This document shows positions 1-6,355 of a DNA stretch of 23,236 bases, piece by piece. This DNA comes from Clostridiales bacterium UBA1389. Its GTDB lineage: Bacteria > Bacillota > Clostridia > Oscillospirales > CAG-382. The notes beneath the pieces are model-generated. The model was not told the origin of the DNA. It made no database searches and worked only from the letters and a program-made list of their open reading frames with translations. A program made the position numbers and the translations under genes. Location of the stretch: contig DBQR01000037.1 in assembly GCA_002305335.1 (NCBI GenBank), forward strand, positions 90,915-114,150. The letters are read 5' to 3'. The stretch's first letter is position 1. Every line of letters begins with the position of its first letter.

Positions 1-1
1 C

Positions 2-550
2 ATGGAACCCTTCGGCGCTTTCTGTGACGTGGGCTGCGGGATTGTGTCCCTGCTCCCCATCGACGCCATGTCGGTGTCCCGCATTTCCCATCCCAAAGAC
101 AGGTTTTACACCGGTCAGAAAATAAAAGCGGTGGTTAAAACCTCCTGCGACTGCGACGGGCGGATTTCCCTTTCCCACAAGGAACTGTTGGGGACCTGGG
201 AGGAAAACGCCCTGAAGTTCCCTGCAGGGCAGGCGGTAACCGGCATTGTCCGCAGCATTGAGAAATACGGCATTTTCGTTGAGCTTTCCCCCAACCTTGC
301 CGGGCTTGCCGAATACCGGGAAGGCCTTGAGGCGGGGGACTGGGTTTCGGTTTACATAAAAAGCGTTATACCCCAGAAAATGAAGGTTAAGCTGGTCATT
401 ATAGATAAAGCCGAACGGGAAAAGCCGGATTTCACCTATGAGTATTATTATACTTCCGGGAGGCTGTGCCGGTGGCGGTATTCCCCGGAAGTCTCCCCCA
501 AAGTGGTGGAAACGGTGTTTCAGAATACAAAATCAAACTGGATTCCGTAA
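2..550 (+). CDS. S1 RNA-binding domain protein, 5'-truncated by window edge
   Basis: The visible 182 residues contain the end of one S1-type OB-fold (residues about 1-57, beginning with the typical MEPFGAFCDVG strand and including DGRISLSHKELLG) and a second, more divergent S1 fold (about 74-133, GIVRSIEKYGIFVEL). A roughly 50-residue aromatic/basic tail follows. S1 folds bind single-stranded RNA, and proteins of this kind in clostridia are ribosomal S1-like. The methionine at base 2 lies inside the first S1 fold, so the true start is upstream of the window. The stop codon lies 31 bp inside the 3' end of the convergent obgE. Family assignment is confident; the exact role is unknown. Confidence 0.8.
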   Translation: MEPFGAFCDVGCGIVSLLPIDAMSVSRISHPKDRFYTGQKIKAVVKTSCDCDGRISLSHKELLGTWEENALKFPAGQAVTGIVRSIEKYGIFVELSPNLAGLAEYREGLEAGDWVSVYIKSVIPQKMKVKLVIIDKAEREKPDFTYEYYYTSGRLCRWRYSPEVSPKVVETVFQNTKSNWIP

Positions 551-1776
551 ATGTCCACCGTATCCCCTTCCTCAATCCCTTCCTTTTCAAGCAGATCGAT
601 AACCCCTGTGTTCTTAAGCATCCTCTGGAAATAGGCAAGGGACTGCCGGTCGTCGAAGTTGATGTCGCCGCAGAGGCGTTTGAGATCTCCGCCGGTAACA
701 CAGAAAATGCCGTTTTCCTTTTTGACGGCAATTTCCTCCTCTTTTCCTTCATCGAAATATTCCCTCTGATACACCGGAGGGGGAGGAAGGCAGGAAACGT
801 CAAGGGCTATCCTTTCAAGCAGTTCGTTTAGGCCTTCGCCGTATTCGGCGGAGATAATAAAAACGGGCTGCTTTCTTTGTGAGGCGTATTCTTTTATTTT
901 ATTAAGCGTTGTTTCATCGTAACCCAAATCCGCTTTGTTGGCGGCGAGAATCTGGGGACGGGATGCCAGTTCTGTTGAATATTTTTCAAGCTCGGCGTTT
1001 ATGGTGATAATGTCCCCCAGGGGGTCAGGTCTTTCGGAACCGGAAATGTCAAACACATGCACCAAAAGCCGGCAGCGTTCGATATGGCGTAAAAATTCAT
1101 GCCCCAAGCCCTTGCCCTCGGAAGCCCCCTCCACCAGTCCGGGGATATCCGCCAGCACAAAGGTTTGCGCAAAGGCGGAAATAACCCCTAAATTCGGGGA
1201 AAGGGTGGTGAAATGGTAGGATGCGATTTTCGGGCGGGCGGAGGTCACCATTGAAAGGAGGGTGGATTTTCCCACGTTGGGATAGCCGATAAGACCCACG
1301 TCGGCAAGCATTTTAAGTTCAAGGGTAAGGTTATATTCCTCCCCTTCCCTTCCCGACTTGGCAAAGCGGGGAGCCTGTCTTGTAGAGGTGGCAAAGCGGG
1401 CGTTACCCCAGCCGCCCTTCCCTCCGGCGGCGGCGATAAAATCCTTTCCGTCGGACATATCGTGGATAATCTTACCGGTTTCCTTATGCCTTAAAATCGT
1501 CCCTGTCGGGACTTTCAGGATAAGGTCGGGGGCGGATTTGCCGTGGCATTTCTTTCCCAGTCCGTTTTCCCCGTTTGCGGCGACAAACTTGCGGCGGTTT
1601 TTATAGGCGAACAGGGTGTTCATGCTGTCGTCCACCGAAAACACCACGTTTCCCCCTCTGCCGCCGTCCCCCCCGTCGGGACCTCCCTTAGGCATATATT
1701 TTTCCCTTAAAAAAGACACGGCGCCGTTGCCGCCCTTGCCGGCTTTGATGTAAATATCCGTTTTGTCTATGAACAT
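520..1776 (-). CDS. obgE: Obg/CgtA GTPase
   Basis: 418 residues with the complete Obg architecture. The glycine-rich Obg fold spans about 1-158 (KAGKGGNGAVSFLREKY, GGPDGGDGGRGG). The G domain spans about 159-330, with P-loop GYPNVGKST at 164-172, switch I TT at 190-191, DIPGL at 210-214, NKAD at 280-283 and SAE at 309-311. An OCT-type C-terminal domain covers about 335-418. Obg proteins are essential ribosome-assembly GTPases that bind the 50S subunit and link translation to the stringent response. Placement after rplU-prp-rpmA is the standard Gram-positive arrangement. The start is ATG preceded by a G-rich Shine-Dalgarno (AAAGGGGGG). A terminator lies between rpmA and this gene, so its expression may depend on read-through. 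The last 31 bp are antisense to the end of the S1-domain gene. Confidence 0.97.
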   Translation of the reverse strand: MFIDKTDIYIKAGKGGNGAVSFLREKYMPKGGPDGGDGGRGGNVVFSVDDSMNTLFAYKNRRKFVAANGENGLGKKCHGKSAPDLILKVPTGTILRHKETGKIIHDMSDGKDFIAAAGGKGGWGNARFATSTRQAPRFAKSGREGEEYNLTLELKMLADVGLIGYPNVGKSTLLSMVTSARPKIASYHFTTLSPNLGVISAFAQTFVLADIPGLVEGASEGKGLGHEFLRHIERCRLLVHVFDISGSERPDPLGDIITINAELEKYSTELASRPQILAANKADLGYDETTLNKIKEYASQRKQPVFIISAEYGEGLNELLERIALDVSCLPPPPVYQREYFDEGKEEEIAVKKENGIFCVTGGDLKRLCGDINFDDRQSLAYFQRMLKNTGVIDLLEKEGIEEGDTVDIYGIQFDFVF

Positions 1777-1813
1777 GTTTATCCCCCCCTTTGAATTAGT
1801 TTAAAACGGCATG

Positions 1814-1847
1814 AAAAAAGAGCATACCAATCCCTTGGCATACTCTT
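1814..1847 (-). terminator. Rho-independent terminator between rpmA and obgE
   Basis: Reading the minus strand, a 13-bp stem (1835-1847 with 1818-1830, two G-U wobbles) with a 4-nt loop is followed by six T. It lies 14 bp after the rpmA stop and about 37 bp before the obgE start. It would end or attenuate the rplU-prp-rpmA transcript before obgE. Confidence 0.85.
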
Positions 1848-1860
1848 ATCGATAGCAAAG

Positions 1861-2139
1861 CTATTTTGAAATGACGCTGACTTTCTTTCTGCCGTTGGCG
1901 GCGGGAGCGTACTTCACAACCCCGTCGATAAGGGCAAAAAGGGTATCGTCCGAGCCTATGCCTACGTTTTCGCCCGGATGTATATGGGTGCCTCTCTGGC
2001 GGTAGATTATGTTGCCGGCGATGACATACTGGCCGTCTGCCTTTTTGGCGCCAAGACGCTTAGACTGGCTGTCCCTGCCGTTTTTGGTTGAGCCCACGCC
2101 CTTTTTATGGGCGAAGAACTGTAATGACAATTTAAGCAT
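1861..2139 (-). CDS. rpmA: Ribosomal protein L27 with Prp-cleaved N-terminal extension
   Basis: 92 residues. The N terminus MLKLSLQFF followed by AHKKGVGSTKNGRDS matches the Firmicutes-type L27 precursor. The nine-residue extension is removed after FF by the protease Prp, exposing the mature N terminus that reaches toward the peptidyl-transferase centre. The conserved body (SKRLGAKKADGQ, NIIYRQRGTHIHPG) is complete. ATG start, one base after the prp stop, so translation is probably coupled. Part of the rplU-prp-rpmA operon. Confidence 0.98.
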   Translation of the reverse strand: MLKLSLQFFAHKKGVGSTKNGRDSQSKRLGAKKADGQYVIAGNIIYRQRGTHIHPGENVGIGSDDTLFALIDGVVKYAPAANGRKKVSVISK

Positions 2140-2140
2140 T

Positions 2141-2473
2141 TTAATTGACTCCTTTATGGTATTCCCGCTTTTCCACCCTTATGTGCTTGGGATATTCCTT
2201 TGCCAATTCCAAAACCTCGCGGTAAAGGCCGGAAAGTAAATTTTCGGTTATCCGGGTGGTATCCTCCGTTAATAACAGGGCTTTCGGGATATTTTCGTCT
2301 GTTTCAAAGGTGTGTCTTACACCCGACGATTCCATGACGGTGGCAACAAGGCTTGTCATGGCGGACAGGGCGGCGCACAGTATGTCGTTTCCCGAACCTG
2401 CGAAACCCGAATGTCCGGTTATTTCAAACCCCGATAAATTCCCGCTTTTTGTGAAAAAGGTAACGGAGGTCAT
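2141..2473 (-). CDS. prp: Ribosomal-processing cysteine protease Prp
   Basis: 110 residues. The N-terminal hallmark GHSGFAGSGNDILCAALSA contains the catalytic pair His21 and Cys33, matching the spacing of known Prp enzymes (His22/Cys34 in Staphylococcus aureus). Prp removes the N-terminal extension of L27, and the L27 encoded immediately downstream carries exactly such an extension (MLKLSLQFF). The gene sits between rplU (4-bp gap) and rpmA (1-bp gap), the classical Gram-positive order. Shine-Dalgarno GGAG-type sequence overlaps the end of rplU. Confidence 0.95.
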   Translation of the reverse strand: MTSVTFFTKSGNLSGFEITGHSGFAGSGNDILCAALSAMTSLVATVMESSGVRHTFETDENIPKALLLTEDTTRITENLLSGLYREVLELAKEYPKHIRVEKREYHKGVN

Positions 2474-2477
2474 AATC

Positions 2478-2786
2478 TTACTTGCTGATTGAAAGTATCT
2501 GCAGCTTGGTATAGGGCTGTCTGTGTCCTATATGCTTTTTTTCGTTTTTCTTGGACTTATAACGGATTATGTCTATCTTTTTGTCTTTTCCCTGCTTAAC
2601 CACGGTGGCTTCGCATTTATAATCCGTATAGGGCGAACCGACTACAGTGTTTTCGTCGTCGGAAAACAATAGCACCTTGTCAAGTATAACGGTGTCGCCT
2701 TCATTGACGTCAAGCTTTTCGACGAATATAATATCGCCTCCGCTGACTTTGTACTGTTTTCCGCCCGTTTCGATAATTGCGTACAC
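2478..2786 (-). CDS. rplU: Ribosomal protein L21
   Basis: 102 residues with the L21 signature MYAIIETGGKQYKV at the N terminus and KKNEKKHIGHRQPYTKLQI at the C terminus; full family length. L21 is a 23S rRNA-binding protein of the 50S subunit. The start codon is GTG (complement of 2784-2786), supported by a GGAAGG Shine-Dalgarno 8 nt upstream and by the invariant Tyr-Ala at positions 2-3. First gene of the rplU-prp-rpmA operon, preceded by a roughly 80-nt structured leader and a near-consensus promoter. Confidence 0.98.
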   Translation of the reverse strand: MYAIIETGGKQYKVSGGDIIFVEKLDVNEGDTVILDKVLLFSDDENTVVGSPYTDYKCEATVVKQGKDKKIDIIRYKSKKNEKKHIGHRQPYTKLQILSISK

Positions 2787-2868
2787 GAAATGGACCTTCC
2801 TTCCGTTTAAGACTCGCTGTCAGTCAAGGCAGGGTTTAACCCTTTTAACAAGCCCCGGACAAGCGGCA
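2787..2868 (-). promoter_or_regulatory. 5' leader of rplU, candidate L21 autoregulatory leader
   Basis: About 80 nt separate the predicted transcription start from the rplU GTG. Minus-strand reading shows short stems: AGGG-TTAAA-CCCT, and GACT-GACAGCG-AGTC just before the ribosome-binding site. Firmicutes commonly carry an L21 leader RNA here through which ribosomal protein represses its operon. Position and length fit, but I could not confirm the covariance-model consensus. Confidence 0.45.
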
Positions 2869-2874
2869 AACGAT

Positions 2875-2903
2875 ATTGTAACATACAGATTTAACGTTGT
2901 CAA
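2875..2903 (-). promoter_or_regulatory. Sigma-A-type promoter for rplU-prp-rpmA
   Basis: Minus strand TTGACA (2898-2903), 17-bp spacer, TACAAT (2875-2880), with an extended -10 TG (TGT immediately before TACAAT). It lies in the gap after the ECF S-component gene, which has no obvious terminator of its own, so the ribosomal operon has a private strong promoter. Confidence 0.88.
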
Positions 2904-2924
2904 CTGTTATTTTCAAGAATTATG

Positions 2925-3533
2925 CTATTTTTCCGTCTTTACGGTCTTTTCGAGCACCACCGCGATGGGGGGAGTCACAACGACGGTGGTTGCCACCTCC
3001 ACCAGGAAGTTCACACCGGCAATTATTATAAACAGCAGGTACAAAGCGCTTGCCCCTTCCGCCGCGGCAAACTCTTTCATCTGGGGGTTGAACAATGTGG
3101 CATAAATAAGCAAAAACAAACCTGTATTGAAAACAGGCGCCAATACCGATGCCGCAAAGGCTTTTATATACATATTCTTAATAACCTTGGTGAGTCCTCT
3201 GAAAACAAGGGCGGTTAAAAAGCCCATAAGAGCCCCCCTCACCACGGTGGCGACAAAAGTATAAAAGGGATTAATGACAAAAAGAGCGTGTCCGGAAGGT
3301 TCCAAGCCGGTGGCGCACTGGATAAACACCGTCAGCCCGAAAGCAAAACCCGCAATCGTCCCCGGCACGATACCGAAGAATACCCCCGCCAGCACAATGG
3401 GAACAAGGGCAAAGGTCAGATTGAAGCTGCCTATCTTTATCATACCCATAGTCAGGGTAAGAACCACTACGGCTGCTGAAAATATGGCCGTGGCTACCAG
3501 CTTATATAATTTTTCATTGTTTACTTTCGTCAT
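2925..3533 (-). CDS. ECF transporter S component (substrate-binding membrane subunit), substrate unknown
   Basis: 202 residues, about six hydrophobic segments. The arrangement FNLTFALVPIVLAGVFFGIVPG, then a Gly-rich helix (GFAFGLTVF), is typical of the ECF-type S-component family (riboflavin, folate, pantothenate and other vitamin transporters). S components capture the vitamin and dock on a shared EcfT-EcfA-EcfA' energising module, which is not encoded here, as usual for group II systems. No riboswitch precedes it: only about 26 nt lie between the predicted transcription start and the ATG. The substrate cannot be assigned from sequence. nadB/nadC lie 16 kb away and give no argument for niacin. 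Convincing family, unknown ligand. Confidence 0.85.
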   Translation of the reverse strand: MTKVNNEKLYKLVATAIFSAAVVVLTLTMGMIKIGSFNLTFALVPIVLAGVFFGIVPGTIAGFAFGLTVFIQCATGLEPSGHALFVINPFYTFVATVVRGALMGFLTALVFRGLTKVIKNMYIKAFAASVLAPVFNTGLFLLIYATLFNPQMKEFAAAEGASALYLLFIIIAGVNFLVEVATTVVVTPPIAVVLEKTVKTEK

Positions 3534-3565
3534 TGAAAACCGTCCTTTCCGAAAATAATACTACT

Positions 3566-3594
3566 ATTATAATAGGTAACGGACGGTAAATCAA
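3566..3594 (-). promoter_or_regulatory. Promoter of the ECF S-component gene, with overlapping inverted repeat
   Basis: Minus strand TTGATT (3589-3594), 17 bp, TATAAT (3566-3571). The -35 region sits inside a small inverted repeat (ACGGT-TGATTT-ACCGT) that also touches the spoVG stop codon, so a regulator could bind over the promoter. Alternatively the repeat is a weak spoVG stem-loop; no U-tract follows it. Confidence 0.7.
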
Positions 3595-3597
3595 CCG

Positions 3598-3876
3598 TTA
3601 TTTTAACGTAATTTCGCTATTTGACAGACTATTCTTGTGAAAATTAACAATTTGTGACGAAATTTTGTCCCTGAAGACGGAATTTATAGGGTGAACGATG
3701 TCCTTGAAAAGCCCGTTTGAAAGCCTGCGGTTGGGCATAACCACAATATAGCCTTCCTCCTTTTTAACCAGCTTTACGTCGTGTAACGCCAGCTCGTTGT
3801 CGAAGGTTATTGAATATATCGCCTCAAGGGGTCCTTCGTTGAACAGCTTGCGGAGCTTAATGTCGGTAATTTCCAT
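3598..3876 (-). CDS. spoVG: Septation/regulatory protein SpoVG
   Basis: 92 residues, matching SpoVG along its length: MEITDIKLRKL, AIYSITFDNELALHDVKLV, VVMPNRR and DIVHPINSVFRDKI (the VxMPxRR and DIxHPIN blocks are the family hallmarks). SpoVG is a small nucleic-acid-binding protein that influences sporulation septation and, in other Firmicutes, virulence and envelope genes, probably post-transcriptionally. The ATG follows a clear AAGGAGA Shine-Dalgarno. It is divergent from murC, with 176 bp between them. The C-terminal tail (SLSNSEITLK) is unrelated to that of Bacillus, as is common for this variable end. Confidence 0.92.
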   Translation of the reverse strand: MEITDIKLRKLFNEGPLEAIYSITFDNELALHDVKLVKKEEGYIVVMPNRRLSNGLFKDIVHPINSVFRDKISSQIVNFHKNSLSNSEITLK

Positions 3877-3948
3877 TCAGTCTGATCTCCTTGTAAAAAT
3901 GTCAACCTTATTATGGAAAAACCTTAACAAAACTATTCAACATTAACC

Positions 3949-3976
3949 TTGCTTTTTAAATAAACCATGCTATAAT
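3949..3976 (+). promoter_or_regulatory. Promoter of murC
   Basis: TTGCTT (3949-3954), 16 bp, TATAAT (3971-3976) with extended -10 TGC immediately before it. This predicts a 5' leader of about 70 nt before the murC TTG start. It lies in the 176-bp divergent gap with spoVG. Confidence 0.75.
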
Positions 3977-4052
3977 TATCTGAGAAACACAATGATTGAT
4001 GTTTATTCGTTTTTTATAAATATATCAGACCAGAATACCGGGAGGAAAATGC

Positions 4053-5399
4053 TTGAAAAACCTTAGCCTTTATAAAAAAATCTATTTCGTGGGTATCGGG
4101 GGAATAAGCATGTCCTCCCTTGCCCTTATAATGAGATCCCGCGGCAAGGAGGTTTTGGGCTACGACAGAAGCCCCTCAAAAGAAACCGCCATGCTGGAGC
4201 AGAAGGGGGTTGACGTGGTTTACCGGACGGAAAACCCCAAATTAAAGGGAGTTGACCTGGTGGTTTATACCGCCGCAGTCAACACAAGTCACCCCATAAT
4301 CGTTGAAGCGTTGAAAAAAGGCATAGAGGTGGTGCCGAGGGCAAGCCTTTTGGGAGCTATTACCGCGGATTTCGAAATTTCCATCGGGGTTGCCGGCACC
4401 CACGGCAAGTCCACCACCAGCGGCCTTATTTCAAGGATTTTCGACGTTGCTCCCAATCACAACCCCACCTTTGCGGTGGGGGCATATCTCCCCTTTGCAA
4501 ATGCCTGCTACAAAATCGGGGACGACGGCACCTTTGTTTTCGAAGCAGACGAATACAAGGATTCCTTTCTTTCCTTCCGCCCCACCACCGGGGTTATTCT
4601 CAACGTCCACCACGACCATACCGATTATTTCAAAACCATAGACCAGCTTATTTCCTCTTTCAGCAGATACATATCCCATTCCGAAAAGGCAGTTGTAAAT
4701 AAGGATTGCCCCGATGCCGTAAAGGCGGCGGAGGGTTATACCGGCGAACTGTATTACTTTTCGGCAAAGGAAAAGGCGGACTTTTACGCCAAAAACATAA
4801 AACTGACTGACGGCTATGCTGCCTACGATATAGTTTACCCCGGCGGGGAGGCGCAGGTAACCCTTGCCGTTCCCGGGGAACACAATATTTCAAATTCGGT
4901 GGCCGCCTTTGCCGCCTGCTACATAAACGGACTTTCCGCTGACGACATAACCAAGGGCATAAGTCAATTTACCGGAGTGGCAAGACGTTTTGAAAAGGTG
5001 GGGGAAATAAACGGAGCGACCATAATCAGCGACTACGCCCACCACCCCGACGAAATTTCCGCCTGCCTTAAAACCGCAAAGCTGACAGCCAAAGGGCGGG
5101 TTATCACGGTTTTCCAGCCCCATACCTACACAAGACTGGCTTCCATGTTTGACGCCTTTGCCGCATCCCTTTCAAATTCCGATATTGTGGCGGTAACCGA
5201 CGTGTATTCCGCCAGGGAAATAAACACCTATGGCATAAGCGGAAAGCAGCTCGCGGATAAAATCAACGGATATTTTGTTGAAAACCTCGAAGGTTCGGTT
5301 GAATTTATTAAAAGCACCGCCCAAAAGGACGATATGGTTATCCTAATGGGGGCGGGAGATATATATAAAGTGGGAGAAATGCTTAAAAATAACCCTTGA
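4053..5399 (+). CDS. murC: UDP-N-acetylmuramate--L-alanine ligase
   Basis: 448 residues, full MurC length. The N-terminal UDP-binding Rossmann fold has YFVGIGGISMSSLA and LGYDRS. The central ATP-binding domain has GTHGKSTTS at 115-123 and FEADEYKDSF. NVHHDHTDYF and the C-terminal SDYAHHPDE complete the Mur ligase pattern. The enzyme adds L-Ala to UDP-MurNAc in the cytoplasm, the first peptide step of peptidoglycan synthesis. The start is TTG: GGAGG at 4041-4045 lies 7 nt upstream, whereas the nearby ATG at 4049 is only 3 nt from it and opens a five-codon frame ending in TAG. Monocistronic or with read-through into rpmB, whose promoter overlaps the murC stop. Confidence 0.96.
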   Translation: MKNLSLYKKIYFVGIGGISMSSLALIMRSRGKEVLGYDRSPSKETAMLEQKGVDVVYRTENPKLKGVDLVVYTAAVNTSHPIIVEALKKGIEVVPRASLLGAITADFEISIGVAGTHGKSTTSGLISRIFDVAPNHNPTFAVGAYLPFANACYKIGDDGTFVFEADEYKDSFLSFRPTTGVILNVHHDHTDYFKTIDQLISSFSRYISHSEKAVVNKDCPDAVKAAEGYTGELYYFSAKEKADFYAKNIKLTDGYAAYDIVYPGGEAQVTLAVPGEHNISNSVAAFAACYINGLSADDITKGISQFTGVARRFEKVGEINGATIISDYAHHPDEISACLKTAKLTAKGRVITVFQPHTYTRLASMFDAFAASLSNSDIVAVTDVYSAREINTYGISGKQLADKINGYFVENLEGSVEFIKSTAQKDDMVILMGAGDIYKVGEMLKNNP

Positions 5400-5424
5400 C
5401 AAATTAAATTCTTTGTTATATACT
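5396..5424 (+). promoter_or_regulatory. Promoter of rpmB overlapping the murC stop codon
   Basis: Perfect TTGACA at 5396-5401 (its TGA is the murC stop, 5397-5399), 17-bp spacer, TATACT at 5419-5424. Predicted start near 5431, giving a leader of about 38 nt with GGAGGT at 5455-5460. Confidence 0.85.
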
Positions 5425-5468
5425 AAATCGCTATGTTAATTTGCGTACTAATTCGGAGGTGTAAAATA

Positions 5469-5657
5469 ATGGCTAAATGCACATGTTGCGGGAAGGGTGT
5501 GTCCTTCGGTCACAATGTTTCCCATTCCAATAGAAAGACCGCAAGAACCTGGAAGCCCAATATAAGAAAAGTCCGCGCCGTTGTAAACGGGAACAACAAG
5601 ACCGTTGCCGTCTGCTCCCGCTGCTTAAGAAGCGGCAGAGTTTCAAGGGCTATCTAA
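5469..5657 (+). CDS. rpmB: Ribosomal protein L28, zinc-binding form
   Basis: 62 residues beginning MAKCTCCGKG and ending SGRVSRAI. The N-terminal CTCC and the C-terminal CSRC pairs give the two-Cys-pair zinc-binding (C+) form of L28. The NVSHSNRKTARTWKPNI core is canonical. The ATG at 5469 is preceded by GGAGGT at 5455-5460; an in-frame ATG 36 nt upstream lies close to the predicted transcription start and would add a non-conserved extension, so it is rejected. Transcribed from its own near-consensus promoter and closed by a strong terminator. Confidence 0.97.
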   Translation: MAKCTCCGKGVSFGHNVSHSNRKTARTWKPNIRKVRAVVNGNNKTVAVCSRCLRSGRVSRAI

Positions 5658-5679
5658 GTTTAACCCTTTGTAAAAGAAC

Positions 5680-5706
5680 AAAACGAGCCGAAAGGGCTCG
5701 TTTTTT
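5680..5706 (+). terminator. Terminator of rpmB, probably bidirectional
   Basis: A-rich arm plus CGAGCC, GAAAG loop, GGCTCG, then six T. The A-tract on the left arm gives a T-rich tail on the minus strand too, so it can also terminate the converging rubrerythrin-like gene that ends at 5725. Confidence 0.92.
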
Positions 5707-5724
5707 CGTTTTCGTCGCTTTGGC

Positions 5725-6252
5725 TTACAGCCACCACAGAAGGCGTCTGAAAAATCTCCGTGTAACGCCGCAGAGGGGGCAGAAGTCGGGGGATCTGAAT
5801 CCTCTGTGGCGGTAGCCGCAGTTGCGGCAGATAAAAATGGCTTCGGCAGCCTGCCCGTCGGCGGTATCCATTTCCTCAAGCAGTCTCCGCCCGTCGTTTT
5901 CGTGGTTTTTGGAAATATTCATATTCAGAATAAATTTATCGGAAATATCGTCAAAGCCCTCGTTTGAGGCGTCGGAGGCGGCTTTTCTCAGCGCTTCCTG
6001 ATTAACGGTTTCCCCGTCGATGGCAAAGTTCAGGTTTTGCCGAGTGTTTCCCATCATACCCATTTCGTTAAGCCAGACCCCCGCCTGACCCAACTTTTCG
6101 TCGGCAGCCCGGTTGAAGAAATCGGCGGCGTCCCCCATTCCCTCCTGTTCGGCAACCCGGGAGTATAGCATGTACCTGGTATGGGCGTGGGATTCGTCCT
6201 CAAAGGTGCGTTTTAAATTGTTTTTGGTTTGTGTATTTTCATATCTGTTCAA
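5725..6252 (-). CDS. Rubrerythrin-like protein with degenerate diiron site and intact rubredoxin domain
   Basis: 175 residues from the TTG at 6252, which has GGAG about 8 nt upstream and puts Glu20 in register with classical rubrerythrin. Residues about 5-128 are a rubrerythrin-type four-helix ferritin-like domain; residues 139-162 form a rubredoxin-like knuckle with C142xxC145 and C158xxC161. Rubrerythrins reduce peroxide in anaerobes through a diiron centre. By ungapped comparison with the Desulfovibrio protein, Glu20 is kept, but Glu53 is Lys53 and His56 is Gln56. In the second half Glu81 and His117 are kept, while the expected second Glu of GExxE is Asn84 and the Glu before the last His is Ser114. 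Peroxidase activity is therefore doubtful. The C terminus (RRFFRRLLWWL) is unusually Arg/Trp-rich. Own promoter with a palindrome at the start site. Confidence 0.85.
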   Translation of the reverse strand: MNRYENTQTKNNLKRTFEDESHAHTRYMLYSRVAEQEGMGDAADFFNRAADEKLGQAGVWLNEMGMMGNTRQNLNFAIDGETVNQEALRKAASDASNEGFDDISDKFILNMNISKNHENDGRRLLEEMDTADGQAAEAIFICRNCGYRHRGFRSPDFCPLCGVTRRFFRRLLWWL

Positions 6253-6290
6253 ATTTATCACTCCATAATAATATTGCCGCACAGGCGGCT

Positions 6291-6315
6291 TTAAGACATT
6301 AAACTTCTGTCTTAA
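6291..6315. promoter_or_regulatory. Palindromic operator-like site at the rubrerythrin transcription start
   Basis: Perfect 8-bp inverted repeat TTAAGACA ... TGTCTTAA separated by 9 bp. It begins within a base or two of the predicted +1 on the minus strand, a classical repressor position. Peroxide or redox repressors often control rubrerythrins, but I do not recognise the sequence as a PerR, Fur or Rex box. It could alternatively act as a 5' RNA stem-loop. Confidence 0.6.
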
Positions 6316-6322
6316 CAGTACC

Positions 6323-6351
6323 ATTGTATGCGGCAAAATCATTATTGTCGA
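6323..6351 (-). promoter_or_regulatory. Promoter of the rubrerythrin-like gene
   Basis: Minus strand TCGACA (6346-6351), 17 bp, TACAAT (6323-6328). It lies immediately after the GNAT gene stop (6356-6358), so the rubrerythrin gene can be expressed independently of hflK-hflC-GNAT. Confidence 0.75.
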
Positions 6352-6355
6352 AAAA

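Noticed and set aside
2925..3533. Assigning the ECF S component to niacin because nadB/nadC are in the window
   Set aside because: The genes are 16 kb apart, on opposite strands, and no shared regulatory motif was seen.
3877..3948. Sigma-H promoter for spoVG, as in Bacillus
   Set aside because: An AGGTTTT box is present on the minus strand with GACAT 14 nt later, but the GAAT core is imperfect and the leader would be very short. Sigma-A alternatives (for example TTGAAT with CATAAT) have poor spacing. I could not settle on a promoter.
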